Source of the DNA: Deltaproteobacteria bacterium | GTDB lineage: Bacteria > Desulfobacterota > GWC2-55-46 | DNA: 64,000 nucleotides | Assembly: GCA_016218105.1 (NCBI GenBank) | Contig: JACRET010000004.1 | Span: 1 to 64,000 of the forward strand | Reading direction: 5' to 3' | In this document: in pieces, positions 43,335-52,293 of the stretch | Numbering within the stretch: the stretch's first letter is position 1 | How the letters are laid out: every line of letters begins with the position of its first letter | Program-made: the position numbers and the translations under genes | Notes under the pieces: model-generated | Seen by the model: the letters and a program-made list of their open reading frames with translations, nothing else | Database searches by the model: none | Told to the model about the DNA's origin: nothing

Positions 43335-45800
43335 ATGCGCCCTCTTTTACCCGTCCTCTTAGCGCTCATGTCCGGGATCATCGCCTCCGGCAGGGTCGCA
43401 ATCCCTGCCTGGATCTTGTACGCGTCCTTCGGGGTATTTTTGATCCCTGTTTTTATCTCCTGTAAAAGATCTTTCCGGTTCAATCCATTGGTCATCATCC
43501 CTCCGTTTTTTATCTTAGGCGCGCTCATCGCTATCCCATATCTGCGCCCTTCTTTGCCTCCGGTCCACATCCTGAATTTTATGAACGAGGGCAAGGAGCG
43601 CCCCTCGGAGCTCAAGCCGCTCGGCACAGCTGTCGAGGGGACGGTTGTACGGGCGCCGGAGTTCGCCGGAAGCAGGATGAAGCTTGAGGTCATGTCAGAG
43701 CGTATCTTTAGAGGAGACAGATGGGTTCCGGCGGAAGGGAAGATAATGCTGACGCTTCATGGCCACCGGTACGATATTATGGCAGGGGATTCCGTCAAGT
43801 TCGTGACGGAATTGAGAGAGCCCTGGAATTACGGCAACCCCGGTGAGTTCGATTACAAATCATGGCTTAATACCCGTGGGATATTCGCCACAGGGTTCAT
43901 TAAAAATGGCATGCTTCTCGTTAAAACAAAAGACGGGGGCGGCTTAAGGCGCTATGTGGATTATTTAAGGGCGGATATACGGGGGTTTATCGACGGGCTT
44001 GACATAGGCAACAAGGAACCGTTGAAGGCCCTTATCATAGCGGAGCAGAGAGGGATCGACAAGGGGCTTAAAGACGCGTTTATAATTACAGGCACATACC
44101 ATATCATCTCGATCTCCGGCCTTCATATCGGGATAGTCGTGCTCTTTTTCTATAAGATATTTCTCTTTGTATTGAAAAGGTCTGAGCGGCTGGCCCTCGC
44201 GTTTAATGTCCGTAAGATCGCGCTGGCGCTTTCCATAATACCGGCTGTTTTTTATGGTCTACTGGCAGGTTTTCCGGTCTCTACGGAAAGGTCGGTCATA
44301 ATGGTAGCGGCTTACGCTTTTACGTTTATGCTCAACAGGGGAAGGGATTACCTCAATACCATAGCGCTGGCCGCCGTCGTTATACTCCTCGTATATCCTT
44401 ATGCCATATGGGACATTTCCTTTCAGCTGTCGTTCGCGGCGGTGACGGCGATAGTATACCTTGCGCCGAGGCTCGCGCCCTTTTTTGTGATACCAGAGGA
44501 CAAGCTGAAGACAAAAAGGGAGCTGTTTTTAACAAGAGTCTGGAACAAGAGGCTCCTTCCCGCGATACTCGTAACCGTCTCAGCCGGGATAGCGACAGGG
44601 CCGATACTGGCATATCATTTTAATATGCTTTCCCTGACGGGGATCGCCGCCAACATAATCGCCGTACCCATATCCGGCGCGATAATCCCTCTCTTGTTCG
44701 TGTCGTCATTTGTCTCGTGGTTGTGGGCGTGGCCCGCCGCCGTCATATTGCACGCGGCCGATATCCTCTTTGAGTTGATGGCCCGGGTAATAAAGGCCTT
44801 CGCCTCGCTGCCGCTGTCATCTATAAGGGTTTCCACGCCTACATTCATCGAGATGGGATTGTTTTATGTATTAATACTTGCCGCAATAAACATAAAGAGG
44901 GCGCGGGCGTATGCTTACGCGGCCTCTTTCGCGCTTATAGCCCTGTCTATGGATTGGGGATATTGGAATCTCTTAAAAAGAGGGGAAGGCGAGCTCAAGG
45001 TTACGTTCATCAGCGTCGGGCAGGGTGAATCCGGGCTCGTGGAATTCCCCGGCGGCAAGCGTATGCTTATCGACGGCGGCGGCGTTTACAGCGCCGAGTA
45101 CGATATAGGTGAAAAGGTTATCGCCCCGCTGCTCTGGTCTAAAAAGATAACGGCGCTTGATTATGTGGTATTGAGCCACGCGCAGCTTGATCATATGGGG
45201 GGGCTTAAATTCATAGCCGAGAATTTTGAGATAGGAGAGTTCTGGTGGAACGGCGACGGCGAGCTCGGGGCGCTTGAAAAATCGCTGAGCAATAAAGGGG
45301 TCAGGGTCAGGAAGGCCGGGGGGCTTTTTGGCGAGGAGATCTCCCGCTATAATATCGACGGAGTGAATATAGACGTCGTCCATCCGTTAAAGGATTACGG
45401 CTTTGACAAAAACAACATGTCTATGGTGATGAGATTGAGTTACGGGAACGCCAGCGTTCTTTTTACAGGAGATATCGGCGAGGATGCCGAAAGGGAACTC
45501 TTGGGCTCCGACGTCCGTTCTACGGTCCTTAAGGCGCCGCACCACGGCTCAAGAAAATCGTCCACGCCCGAATTCCTTGAAAAAGTAAGCCCGTCGATCA
45601 TCGTTGTATCCGCTGGAAGGAAAAACGTATTCGGCTTTCCGCACGAGGAGACGCTCGAAAGATATAGAAGGGCGGGGGCGGAAGTTTTCCGTACCGACAA
45701 GGACGGCGCAATAACATTCATAACGGACGGCGGCAACCACGCCGTTTCGGGTTATTTGACTGGGCAGGCGCCCTGGAGTATAATCAAACCATTCCAATGA
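43335..45800 (+). CDS. comEC: DNA internalisation protein ComEC/Rec2
   Basis: 821 residues. Membrane helices at the N terminus are followed by an OB-like periplasmic part (VEGTVVRAPEFAG...), the competence domain with many helices and the ISISGLHIGI motif, and a C-terminal metallo-beta-lactamase-like domain starting near FISVGQGESGLVEFPGGKRMLIDGGG. The metal motif is SHAQLDHMGG, and GDIGEDAE and APHHGSRKSSTPEFL follow. ComEC forms the inner-membrane channel that brings single-stranded DNA into the cell. No other competence or pilus gene is in the window. It is full length, so the pathway may be functional. Confidence 0.95.
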   Translation: MRPLLPVLLALMSGIIASGRVAIPAWILYASFGVFLIPVFISCKRSFRFNPLVIIPPFFILGALIAIPYLRPSLPPVHILNFMNEGKERPSELKPLGTAVEGTVVRAPEFAGSRMKLEVMSERIFRGDRWVPAEGKIMLTLHGHRYDIMAGDSVKFVTELREPWNYGNPGEFDYKSWLNTRGIFATGFIKNGMLLVKTKDGGGLRRYVDYLRADIRGFIDGLDIGNKEPLKALIIAEQRGIDKGLKDAFIITGTYHIISISGLHIGIVVLFFYKIFLFVLKRSERLALAFNVRKIALALSIIPAVFYGLLAGFPVSTERSVIMVAAYAFTFMLNRGRDYLNTIALAAVVILLVYPYAIWDISFQLSFAAVTAIVYLAPRLAPFFVIPEDKLKTKRELFLTRVWNKRLLPAILVTVSAGIATGPILAYHFNMLSLTGIAANIIAVPISGAIIPLLFVSSFVSWLWAWPAAVILHAADILFELMARVIKAFASLPLSSIRVSTPTFIEMGLFYVLILAAINIKRARAYAYAASFALIALSMDWGYWNLLKRGEGELKVTFISVGQGESGLVEFPGGKRMLIDGGGVYSAEYDIGEKVIAPLLWSKKITALDYVVLSHAQLDHMGGLKFIAENFEIGEFWWNGDGELGALEKSLSNKGVRVRKAGGLFGEEISRYNIDGVNIDVVHPLKDYGFDKNNMSMVMRLSYGNASVLFTGDIGEDAERELLGSDVRSTVLKAPHHGSRKSSTPEFLEKVSPSIIVVSAGRKNVFGFPHEETLERYRRAGAEVFRTDKDGAITFITDGGNHAVSGYLTGQAPWSIIKPFQ

Positions 45801-45892
45801 CCTTCCTGAGGCTATGGGTTATCGGAGCGTAAAGGCTTGCAAGTCTCGACCACTACATTGAACCCCCAGTGATGGAAAAAAGAGAACTGCCG

Positions 45893-46423
45893 ATGAAAAT
45901 TCTCCGTTACCTTATATCCGCTTTGTTGGTACTTAACGCCTCCTGTGCCTTTGCCGCGCTCTATCAATGGCAGGACAGGGAGGGGGTTATACACATAACC
46001 GACAGGGCCGAAAAGGTGCCTGAACGGTATAGAAAACAGGCGAAGGTCATTGAGACGACCCCTCCGAAAGAAACGGAAAAAACGGAGACAATATTAAAGA
46101 CCGAGCCTCCTCCGGCAAAGGACAGCGGAGAGGAGATATTTGGAGACCACACACTGGAGTGGTGGAGGCAGAGCTTATCGAAGAAAAGGACGGAATTAAG
46201 CTCGCTTGAACAGAGCATACTCGCAAAAAAGCAGTACATAGACGTATTCGAGAGCGGCAGGAGGTTTGGCCAGATATTTTCTACAAGCGAGGTCGAGACC
46301 TATGAAAGGTATAAAAAAGAGGTCTCCGCGGACCAATTGAGGGTTTCAGAGCTTGTGGACGAATTGGAAGAACTCAGGAGGAAGGCGACCATCGCGGGCG
46401 TGCCCAGGGCAATAAGGGATTAG
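45893..46423 (+). CDS. Exported DUF4124-like protein with C-terminal coiled coil
   Basis: 176 residues from the ATG giving MKILRYLISALLVLNASCAFA; an in-frame start 7-8 codons earlier is possible. After the signal peptide comes the short DUF4124-type motif LYQWQDREGVIHITDRAEKVP, a Thr/Pro/Lys-rich linker, and a helical segment (about 100-165) with coiled-coil character. The Cys at 18 in LNASCAF could be read as a lipobox, but AFA cleavage fits better. The function of DUF4124 proteins is unknown to me; they are common in envelope contexts of gamma- and deltaproteobacteria. It follows comEC by about 90 bases and is convergent with the MBL gene. Confidence 0.85.
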   Translation: MKILRYLISALLVLNASCAFAALYQWQDREGVIHITDRAEKVPERYRKQAKVIETTPPKETEKTETILKTEPPPAKDSGEEIFGDHTLEWWRQSLSKKRTELSSLEQSILAKKQYIDVFESGRRFGQIFSTSEVETYERYKKEVSADQLRVSELVDELEELRRKATIAGVPRAIRD

Positions 46424-46466
46424 TTTTGAGGTCTGACGGGGTGGGGAAAAACCCGAAATCTACTCG

Positions 46467-46502
46467 GGCTGCTCAAAAAGATTGAAGTTTTTCGAGCCGC
46501 CT
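46467..46502. terminator. Hairpin between convergent genes, related to the palindromic repeat ends
   Basis: GGCTGCTCAAAAAG and a near-complementary GTTTTTCGAGCCGCC around ATTGAA, with two mismatches. It can terminate both neighbouring genes. Its arms resemble the terminal inverted repeats of the element at 5195. Confidence 0.6.
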
Positions 46503-46503
46503 G

Positions 46504-47343
46504 TTAGAGCTTGATCTCCATGCCCGCCGCTACGGCGAAGCACTTCATCCTGGAGCCTTTCTCTGCTACTATCTTCTTGCACTCTTCCTCGATCCTGTCC
46601 ACTTCAATATCAGTCCTGTCCTGATTATGATGAAACAGTCCGAGCGCCTTTACCCCGGCGTCAAGCGCGAGGTTCAGGGTGTCGAGATATACCGAATGCC
46701 CCCAGCCAGCGGTTTCCTTATACTCTTCCCTGCTGTATTCCGCGTCATGGAACATGAGGTCAGCGCCTTTTGCGAACTTCACATACGCATCGTATATAAG
46801 CCCTATCGGATGATGGAACGTCAGCTCATTGTCGGTCAGGAAGACGAACGATTTACCGTCTTCCTCAAGCCTGTAGCCTACCCCCTGATTCGGGTGGCTT
46901 AAGGGGATGGTGCTGATCTTTACCGATCCTATGGAGTAATTATTATGCCCCATGCCCAGAAAAGATATCTGGGCGTTAATGTCCTCAAGCTCGATCGGGA
47001 AGTAAGGCGAGGTCATGGTCTTTGAGATTATGGATTTCAGCGAGTCCTGCGTGGGCTGCGGCCCGAATATCCTTATCTCGGTCTCTTTTTTGTAGATCGG
47101 CTTAAAGAACGGGAACCCTGAGAGGTGATCCCAATGGGCGTGCGTGAGGAGGAGGTTTATCTTACGGGCGTTTTCACGGAGGAGCTTATTGCCAAGCGCC
47201 CGTATGCCTGTGCCGGCATCGATGACGATGATGTCGCCAGCATTGCTCACGACTTCGATGCAGGTAGTGTCTCCGCCGTACTTGTTAAATTCCTTACCGG
47301 AAACGGCTATCGACCCACGCGCTCCCCAGCATCTTACTATCAT
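46504..47343 (-). CDS. Metallo-beta-lactamase-fold hydrolase
   Basis: 279 residues. It starts MIVRCWGARGSIAVSG, then GGDTTCIEV and VIDAGTGIR, with the zinc motif LLTHAHWDHLSGFPFF (HxHxDH) and further ligands in STIPLSHPNQGVGYRL, VFLTDNEL and FHDAEYSREEY, GWGHS, LFHHNQDRTD. This arrangement is typical of a stand-alone family related to RNase Z and cyclic nucleotide phosphodiesterases, often annotated only as MBL-fold hydrolase. The substrate is unknown. It lies downstream of larC on the same strand, about 290 bases away across palindromic sequence, so it is probably a separate unit. Confidence 0.9.
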   Translation of the reverse strand: MIVRCWGARGSIAVSGKEFNKYGGDTTCIEVVSNAGDIIVIDAGTGIRALGNKLLRENARKINLLLTHAHWDHLSGFPFFKPIYKKETEIRIFGPQPTQDSLKSIISKTMTSPYFPIELEDINAQISFLGMGHNNYSIGSVKISTIPLSHPNQGVGYRLEEDGKSFVFLTDNELTFHHPIGLIYDAYVKFAKGADLMFHDAEYSREEYKETAGWGHSVYLDTLNLALDAGVKALGLFHHNQDRTDIEVDRIEEECKKIVAEKGSRMKCFAVAAGMEIKL

Positions 47344-47553
47344 GGGAGTCCTGCTATTTTTGAGTTTTTAAGATTCTTCTTCAAAGCCGGCCCGGCCCTT
47401 TTCAGAGTTAAATCCTGGATTCATGGATATTATAGTCCCGTATTATATGAAGATAAGTGACTTTAGTCAACCGTATATTGAATATGCACAGCGAGCGCAT
47501 TCCCCGCGGCTTTCAGCGGGGTCAAGCGAGCGAATAGAAATTGTTTCTTTACA

Positions 47554-47595
47554 TATTGAAGACTCTCCGCGGCAAGCCGCGGGGAGTCTTCAATA
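47554..47595. repeat. Long perfect-type palindrome (20-bp arms)
   Basis: TATTGAAGACTCTCCGCGGC and GCCGCGGGGAGTCTTCAATA around AA, with one G-T pair. A second hairpin, CCCCGC...GCGGGG, lies at 47492-47512 between two GCGAGCG copies. They sit just after larC on the minus strand. No long T-run follows, so this may be a REP-like element or a factor site and not a simple terminator. Confidence 0.75.
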
Positions 47596-47630
47596 GCCTG
47601 TTTTAGTACGTCGGGCTCCCTTTTCTATTT

Positions 47631-48815
47631 CTATTTCGCTTTGGCGGCGGCGGCTTTAGCGGAGTCCATTACTTCCTTTAAAGGGATTTTCTTCGCCTCG
47701 GCTATCTTTTTACAATCCTCGTACTCAGGCTGGGAATTTACGGTCTTGCCATTCCTCATCGATATCTTTACCCTGACAGTGCCGTATCCGGTCTTTACGC
47801 TGATGATCTTTCTTTCGAGGCAGTGCCTGTCCACGGGATAAGTCCTCACCCCGATAGAAGTGGATTCGGTAAATATGAGGTCAAGCAATTCTTCTTTTTT
47901 TTCTTCTTCGGCAAGGACGGTCAGAAGCATTCCGGGCCTCGATTTTTTCATCTGAACCGGCGTGATGAAGGAATCGAGGGCGCCTCTTTCGATAAGTTTC
48001 TCCATAAGATACCCTGCTATCTGAGGGCTCATATCGTCTATATTGGTCTCCATGATCAGGAGGTCTTTGCCAGGGCAGCTATCCTTGCCTGCTCCGGCCC
48101 CAGCCTCTCCGAGCATCACCCTGACGAGATTTGCCGATTCCCTGAAGTCTTTTTTCCCTGCGCCGTACCCCGTCCGTTCGATTATCATGGCGGGCATAGG
48201 GCCGAAAGAATCCGCGACTGTCTTGATTATCGCCGCCCCTGTAGGGGTTGTAAGCTCGAAGGGGATGTCAGACGAGGCGACAGGCGCTCCTTTGAGTATC
48301 TCAACCGTAGCTGGCGCCGGGATAGGAATCCTGCCGTGCATGGTATCGGCCACGCCTGAGCCGAGCGGAAGCGGTGAAGAGCAGACCCTGTCAACATTCA
48401 GTGATTTGATCGCTATTGCCGCCCCGACGATATCTATTATGGAATCCATGGCACCGACCTCATGGAAGTGTACTTTATCAGCCGGTATGCCGTGGATCTT
48501 GCCTTCCGCCTCCGCTATGGTTTCAAAGATGGAAATGCTCAATCCCTTAACGGCGGGAGAGAGAGAGCTCTTTTTTATTATCCCTTTTATGTCCTTGAAA
48601 GTCCTGTGGTGGTGTGAGTCGTGCATCTTCACGCGAAACGTCGTGCCGACGATCGAATGGCGGACTTCCTTGCCTATCTTGACGTCGATCTTATCCACGG
48701 TGAGCTTCCTAAGCTCTTTCAGGATCATCTTTGGGTCTACACCAAGATCTATCAAGGAGGCGAGGCACATATCCCCGCTGATACCCGTGGGGCAGTCGAA
48801 GTATAAGGTCTTCAT
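47631..48815 (-). CDS. larC: Nickel insertion protein LarC (nickel-pincer cofactor biosynthesis)
   Basis: 394 residues. LarC uses CTP to insert nickel into the pyridinium bis-thiocarboxylate mononucleotide, giving the cofactor of lactate racemase and related LarA-type enzymes. The N terminus MKTLYFDCPTGISGDMCLASL is characteristic. A His-rich stretch (HDSHHHRTF) and VHFHEVGAMDSIIDIVGAAIA follow, then ELTTPTGAAII, ETNIDDMSPQ and a C-terminal ESTSIGVR..PVDRHCLER segment. In Lactobacillus LarC needs a frameshift; here it is one uninterrupted frame. AAGGA precedes the ATG. larB lies upstream, separated by a repeat element. Confidence 0.96.
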   Translation of the reverse strand: MKTLYFDCPTGISGDMCLASLIDLGVDPKMILKELRKLTVDKIDVKIGKEVRHSIVGTTFRVKMHDSHHHRTFKDIKGIIKKSSLSPAVKGLSISIFETIAEAEGKIHGIPADKVHFHEVGAMDSIIDIVGAAIAIKSLNVDRVCSSPLPLGSGVADTMHGRIPIPAPATVEILKGAPVASSDIPFELTTPTGAAIIKTVADSFGPMPAMIIERTGYGAGKKDFRESANLVRVMLGEAGAGAGKDSCPGKDLLIMETNIDDMSPQIAGYLMEKLIERGALDSFITPVQMKKSRPGMLLTVLAEEEKKEELLDLIFTESTSIGVRTYPVDRHCLERKIISVKTGYGTVRVKISMRNGKTVNSQPEYEDCKKIAEAKKIPLKEVMDSAKAAAAKAK

Positions 48816-48899
48816 GTTTTCCTTGTTTCTCAGGATATTAAATAACCGCTGTTTACTTACGCACCCTTGTGTTTGGGTAATACAAAAAACAAAACCTCA

Positions 48900-49223
48900 C
48901 AGGGGCTTCTTCTATGTAGGGCCCGTTCCCCGAACGGGCCGGGATGCCAGTCTGATAAAACCTTTTTGCGCGTTGCCACGCGCTTCCGGGGTATTGGCTC
49001 TGCTCGCTGTCGGCTCACTCCCTCCGATAGAACTGAAGCCCGGTCGTTCGCCTCCTTTATGCTCGCTACGCAATACCCCTGGTATTTTTTGAAGAACAAA
49101 ATCTAAAAACGAAATTATTTGCAAGCGGAGCGAAGGAGTCTCGTTTAAAATCCCCCTCACCCTCCGCCCTCTCCCGCAAGGGGCGAGGGAACTATGTAGG
49201 GCCCGTTCCCCGAACGGCCGGGA
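48900..49223. repeat. Composite dispersed repeat, copy C, between larB and larC
   Basis: A TATGTAGGGCCCGTTCCCCGAACGG motif stands at both ends (48914-48944 and 49194-49222) as a direct repeat. The core (about 48966-49107) closely matches copy A, including GGTATTGGCTCTGCTCGCTGTC. The AAAAACG..GAGCGGAGCGAAGGAGTCT and CCCTCACCCTCCGCCCTCTCC modules follow. The whole larB-larC gap of 447 bases consists mainly of this element, and I see no gene in it. Confidence 0.85.
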
Positions 49224-49262
49224 TGTGAAGATTCATCTCAAGAGACGGAATGAAGAAAGTAT

Positions 49263-50012
49263 TTACTCCCTGTTTATCAGGCTCGCCACGACCCCGGCCC
49301 CGAAGCCATTATCGATGTTTACAACCGAGATACCGGCGGCGCAGGAGTTGAGCATGGCCATGAGGGTCGTAAGGCCTCCGAGGTTCGCGCCGTAACCGAC
49401 GCTTGTCGGCACGGCGATCACGGGCCTTGCTACAAGCCCTGACACAACGCTCGGCAGCGCGCCTTCCATGCCCGCCACCACTACAAGCACGTTAGCCGCC
49501 CAGAGGTCTTTCTTTCTGTGGAGCAGCCTGTGAATGCCCGCGACACCCACATCATAAAGCCTCTGCACCTTGTTGCCCATGCACTCGGCTGTTATCGCCG
49601 CTTCTTCGGCTACAGGCACGTCGGAAGTCCCGGCGGAAAGGACCAGTATCAAGCCCCTTCCAACCTCTTTTATCTCATGGGACTTGATAAAGACCGTCCT
49701 GGAGACGGCATCATACGCGGCCTTTGGAAAAGCCTTTTTCAAGGCCTTGCCTTTCTTCTCGTCGAGCCTTGTGATGAGGACGTTCTCTTTCCTCTTTAGC
49801 ATGGAGGCGACGATCGCCTTAATCTGCGCCAGGGTCTTTCCCTGCCCGAAAATGACTTCCGGGAAGCCCTGCCTTAAAGACCTGTGCGTATCGACGGTAG
49901 CGAACTCAAGGTCTTCGAAGGGAAGCCCCTTAAGCTCGTCAAGGGCCTTCTCGATGCCCGCCTTCCCGTCCCTTACGTCTTCGAGGAGTTTTTGTAATAC
50001 ATGCACGTTCAT
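49263..50012 (-). CDS. larB: LarB, carboxylase/hydrolase of nickel-pincer cofactor biosynthesis
   Basis: 249 residues. LarB acts first in the pathway, carboxylating the pyridinium ring of nicotinic acid adenine dinucleotide and releasing AMP. The C-terminal domain is PurE-like: ILVLSAGTSDVPVAEEAA, VVVAGMEGALPSVVSGL, PVIAVPTSVGYGANLGGLTTLMAMLNSCAAGISVVNIDNGFGAG (read in segments). AGGGA precedes the ATG. larC follows after a repeat element. LarE, the sulfur donor, and a LarA enzyme are not in the window. With larC it implies that the organism makes the nickel-pincer cofactor. Confidence 0.95.
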   Translation of the reverse strand: MNVHVLQKLLEDVRDGKAGIEKALDELKGLPFEDLEFATVDTHRSLRQGFPEVIFGQGKTLAQIKAIVASMLKRKENVLITRLDEKKGKALKKAFPKAAYDAVSRTVFIKSHEIKEVGRGLILVLSAGTSDVPVAEEAAITAECMGNKVQRLYDVGVAGIHRLLHRKKDLWAANVLVVVAGMEGALPSVVSGLVARPVIAVPTSVGYGANLGGLTTLMAMLNSCAAGISVVNIDNGFGAGVVASLINRE

Positions 50013-50108
50013 AGGGTAAAATTCCCTGGAGTTCTGCCGGCTTGCGGTTCATCTTAAGGTATATCAGAAAATGAGAGTATTTGGAAATGTAAATGTAAGG
50101 CGGCGGGC

Positions 50109-51710
50109 TTACGCCAGGAGCAGAACGGCCTTTGATATTATCTGGGGCAGATCCAGAAGGAACACGGGCCTGCCGTCGCTTAAGATGGTCGTCCCTGTCA
50201 CCCCCCAGAGTCTTGATATCGGCGGGATCAGCGGCTTGACATACGCGTCCATCTCCGCGCCGAAATCGTCCACCTTAAACCCGATGAAGCTTCTCCCCTG
50301 GGATACCGGGCCTTTGCTGTTTTCGACGACGATAACCGTATAAGATGGTTTTTCTTCCGGCTCTTCCATCCCCAGAAGCCTTCCAAGCCCGACAACAGGT
50401 ATTTCAACATCGCCGAATGAAAGGACGCCGCCGGCGACCTCAGCGGAGCCTGTCTCGATTACCTTCTCGACCTTTGTGATAGGGAAGAGGAACAGCTCTC
50501 CGGAGATGCTTACGAGCAGGGCCTTTATTATCGAGGTAGTCCGCGGCAGCTCCATCCTTATAGTCGTCCCCTTGCCAGGAACGGAGTCTATCTCAAGCGC
50601 GCCCCCGAGCCCTTCCACCACCCCTTTGACCACATCCATGCCGACACCTCTGCCGGATGTGTCGGTGACGGTATCGGCGCTTGATACGCCGGGGAGGCAT
50701 ACGAGCATCAGAGCTTCTTTCGGGGTCATTGCCGAAACCTTCTTCCCATCCAGTCCCTTCTCGACCGCCCGTTTTTTTATTTTTTCGGAATCTATGCCCC
50801 TGCCGTCATCCGATATCTCAAGGATAGCATGGTCTTTCCTGGTGTACGCCTTTAAAAGTATCGTGCCAGCCGCGGGTTTCCCGAGCTGAACCCTCTCATC
50901 CGGCGTCTCCAGCCCGTGGTCTACGGAATTTCTTATGATATGCACCAGGGGAGAGCCCAGGTTTTCCAGTATGGCGCGGTCTAAACTGATATTGGCGCCC
51001 TCGATCCTAAGCTGTACTTCCTTTCCGCTCCTGTTTGACAGGTCCCTTATTACCCTGGGGAGGCCTTCGGTCAGATCCTTTATGGGAAGCATTCTGGCCG
51101 ATAATATATTGTTGTGTATCGCGTTTATGGACTTGCCGAGCAGATGCACCCCGTCCTTGAATTCGATCGAGCGCGAGGCATGCGATAATTCCTTAAAGGA
51201 AGAGAGCGCCATGAAAAGATCGCCGACCGTGGTAAGGAGGTCATCGAAGACCTTGCCCTCCACCTTCATCATATGGGAGATCCTCAGCTCAGGCTCTCCT
51301 GCCCCAGCCGTCTCTTCCTGTCTTGTCTCCACGGGCCTGCCTTCCACGGCGCCCTTTATCTTCATCAGGAAGGGGGCTATATCGACGTCGAGCGGGATAT
51401 CTTCCTCGACACGCATGACAAGGTTTTTAAGCGCGTCGAGGCACTCGAAGAGGGTAGAGACAATCTCTTTTGAAGGCTGGATCGATTTACCGCGTATTTT
51501 GTCGAGAAGGTCTTCTTCGGCGTGGGCGAGTTTCATTATGGGTTCATAGCCCATGGACGCCGACATGCCCTTTATGGAATGATAATGCCTGAAGAGGTCG
51601 TCAACACCGGCAAAAGAACCCTTCTCAAGCTCAAGGAGGCCAGTCTCAATGCCCGAGAGGTGGGCATTCGTTTCCTGAAGGTATAAAGCTTTATATTTAG
51701 AGGTGTCCAT
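50109..51710 (-). CDS. cheA: Chemotaxis-type histidine kinase CheA
   Basis: 533 residues, short for CheA. The N-terminal Hpt domain has the phospho-accepting H44 (YHSIKGMSASMG). No P2 docking domain is evident: a linker of about 50 residues leads to the dimerisation domain (VEGKVFDDLLTTVGDLF). The HATPase has HIIRNSVDHGLE, ISDDGRGID and SGRGVGMDVVKG, then GKGTTIRMELPRT. A C-terminal CheW-like domain (SISGELFLFPITKVEKVI) follows, ending PQIISKAVLLLA. It is last in MCP-CheW-CheY-CheA, separated from cheY by about 205 bases of repeat. It should phosphorylate the adjacent CheY. Confidence 0.96.
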   Translation of the reverse strand: MDTSKYKALYLQETNAHLSGIETGLLELEKGSFAGVDDLFRHYHSIKGMSASMGYEPIMKLAHAEEDLLDKIRGKSIQPSKEIVSTLFECLDALKNLVMRVEEDIPLDVDIAPFLMKIKGAVEGRPVETRQEETAGAGEPELRISHMMKVEGKVFDDLLTTVGDLFMALSSFKELSHASRSIEFKDGVHLLGKSINAIHNNILSARMLPIKDLTEGLPRVIRDLSNRSGKEVQLRIEGANISLDRAILENLGSPLVHIIRNSVDHGLETPDERVQLGKPAAGTILLKAYTRKDHAILEISDDGRGIDSEKIKKRAVEKGLDGKKVSAMTPKEALMLVCLPGVSSADTVTDTSGRGVGMDVVKGVVEGLGGALEIDSVPGKGTTIRMELPRTTSIIKALLVSISGELFLFPITKVEKVIETGSAEVAGGVLSFGDVEIPVVGLGRLLGMEEPEEKPSYTVIVVENSKGPVSQGRSFIGFKVDDFGAEMDAYVKPLIPPISRLWGVTGTTILSDGRPVFLLDLPQIISKAVLLLA

Positions 51711-51740
51711 CTGAGATCATATGAAAATTTATTTTTTTAA

Positions 51741-51906
51741 CAGGCTGCTGAAAAAGCCCATCTGCTTTGTTGTCTTCGACGCTCGTCACTGCGGCGTACA
51801 GACAAAGTACGCCTCATCCGCAAACAAAGCCATTGAAGAAAATACAAGATCGCCTGCGATCTATCTGGAGGGCTGGAGGGCTTTCGGATACCCCAGTGGG
51901 CTTGAA
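51741..51906. repeat. Dispersed palindromic repeat, copy 2, inside the chemotaxis operon
   Basis: The left end CAGGCTGCTGAAAAAG is identical to that at 5195. Similarity continues through CATCTGCTT.GTTG.CTTCG and GCTCGTCACTGCGGCGTACAGACAA.GTACGCC (to about 51813), then weakens; ATCTGGAG recurs near 51863. The right terminal repeat is lost or diverged. It fills the gap between the cheY stop and the cheA start. Confidence 0.7.
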
Positions 51907-51915
51907 GCATACCGT

Positions 51916-52293
51916 TCATACAGCCTGATAGAGGGCGTTCAAGACCCCCAAAACTTTTTTTTCGGAGAGAGGCTTGATTATGTAAGCGCTCGCGCCAAGC
52001 TTCATGGCCTCGTCCACTACGGGCTCGTAACCTAATGATGTGCACATGACTATCTTAAGGGGCAGGTTTAAACGGGCAATGTCCCTCGCGGCCTCAAGAC
52101 CGTTTTTTATGGGCATGACCACATCCAGTATTACGATATCCGGTTCAAGTGTCTTTGTTCGCTCCAGGGCCTCCTCGCCGTTCTCGGCCTCGGCTATGAC
52201 CTCGAAGCCGCCTTTCAGGAGGATATCCTTGAGCAGGGTTCTGAAAAAGACCGCATCGTCCGCGATGAGCACTCTCTTAGGCACGCATTCCAT
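51916..52293 (-). CDS. cheY: CheY-like single-domain response regulator
   Basis: 125 residues, one receiver domain. Acidic pair ADD (11-13), phospho-acceptor D57 (PDIVILDVVMP), switch threonine in VMCTSLG and the conserved lysine in YIIKPLS. There is no output domain, so it works by protein contact, with the flagellar motor or another target. The ATG overlaps the end of cheW by 17 bases; a GTG three codons later is an alternative. Stop and cheA start are separated by an inserted repeat. Confidence 0.94.
   Translation of the reverse strand: MECVPKRVLIADDAVFFRTLLKDILLKGGFEVIAEAENGEEALERTKTLEPDIVILDVVMPIKNGLEAARDIARLNLPLKIVMCTSLGYEPVVDEAMKLGASAYIIKPLSEKKVLGVLNALYQAV

Noticed and set aside
47631-48815. 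Programmed frameshift in larC, as in Lactobacillus
   Set aside because: The gene is one continuous frame here, so no shift is needed.
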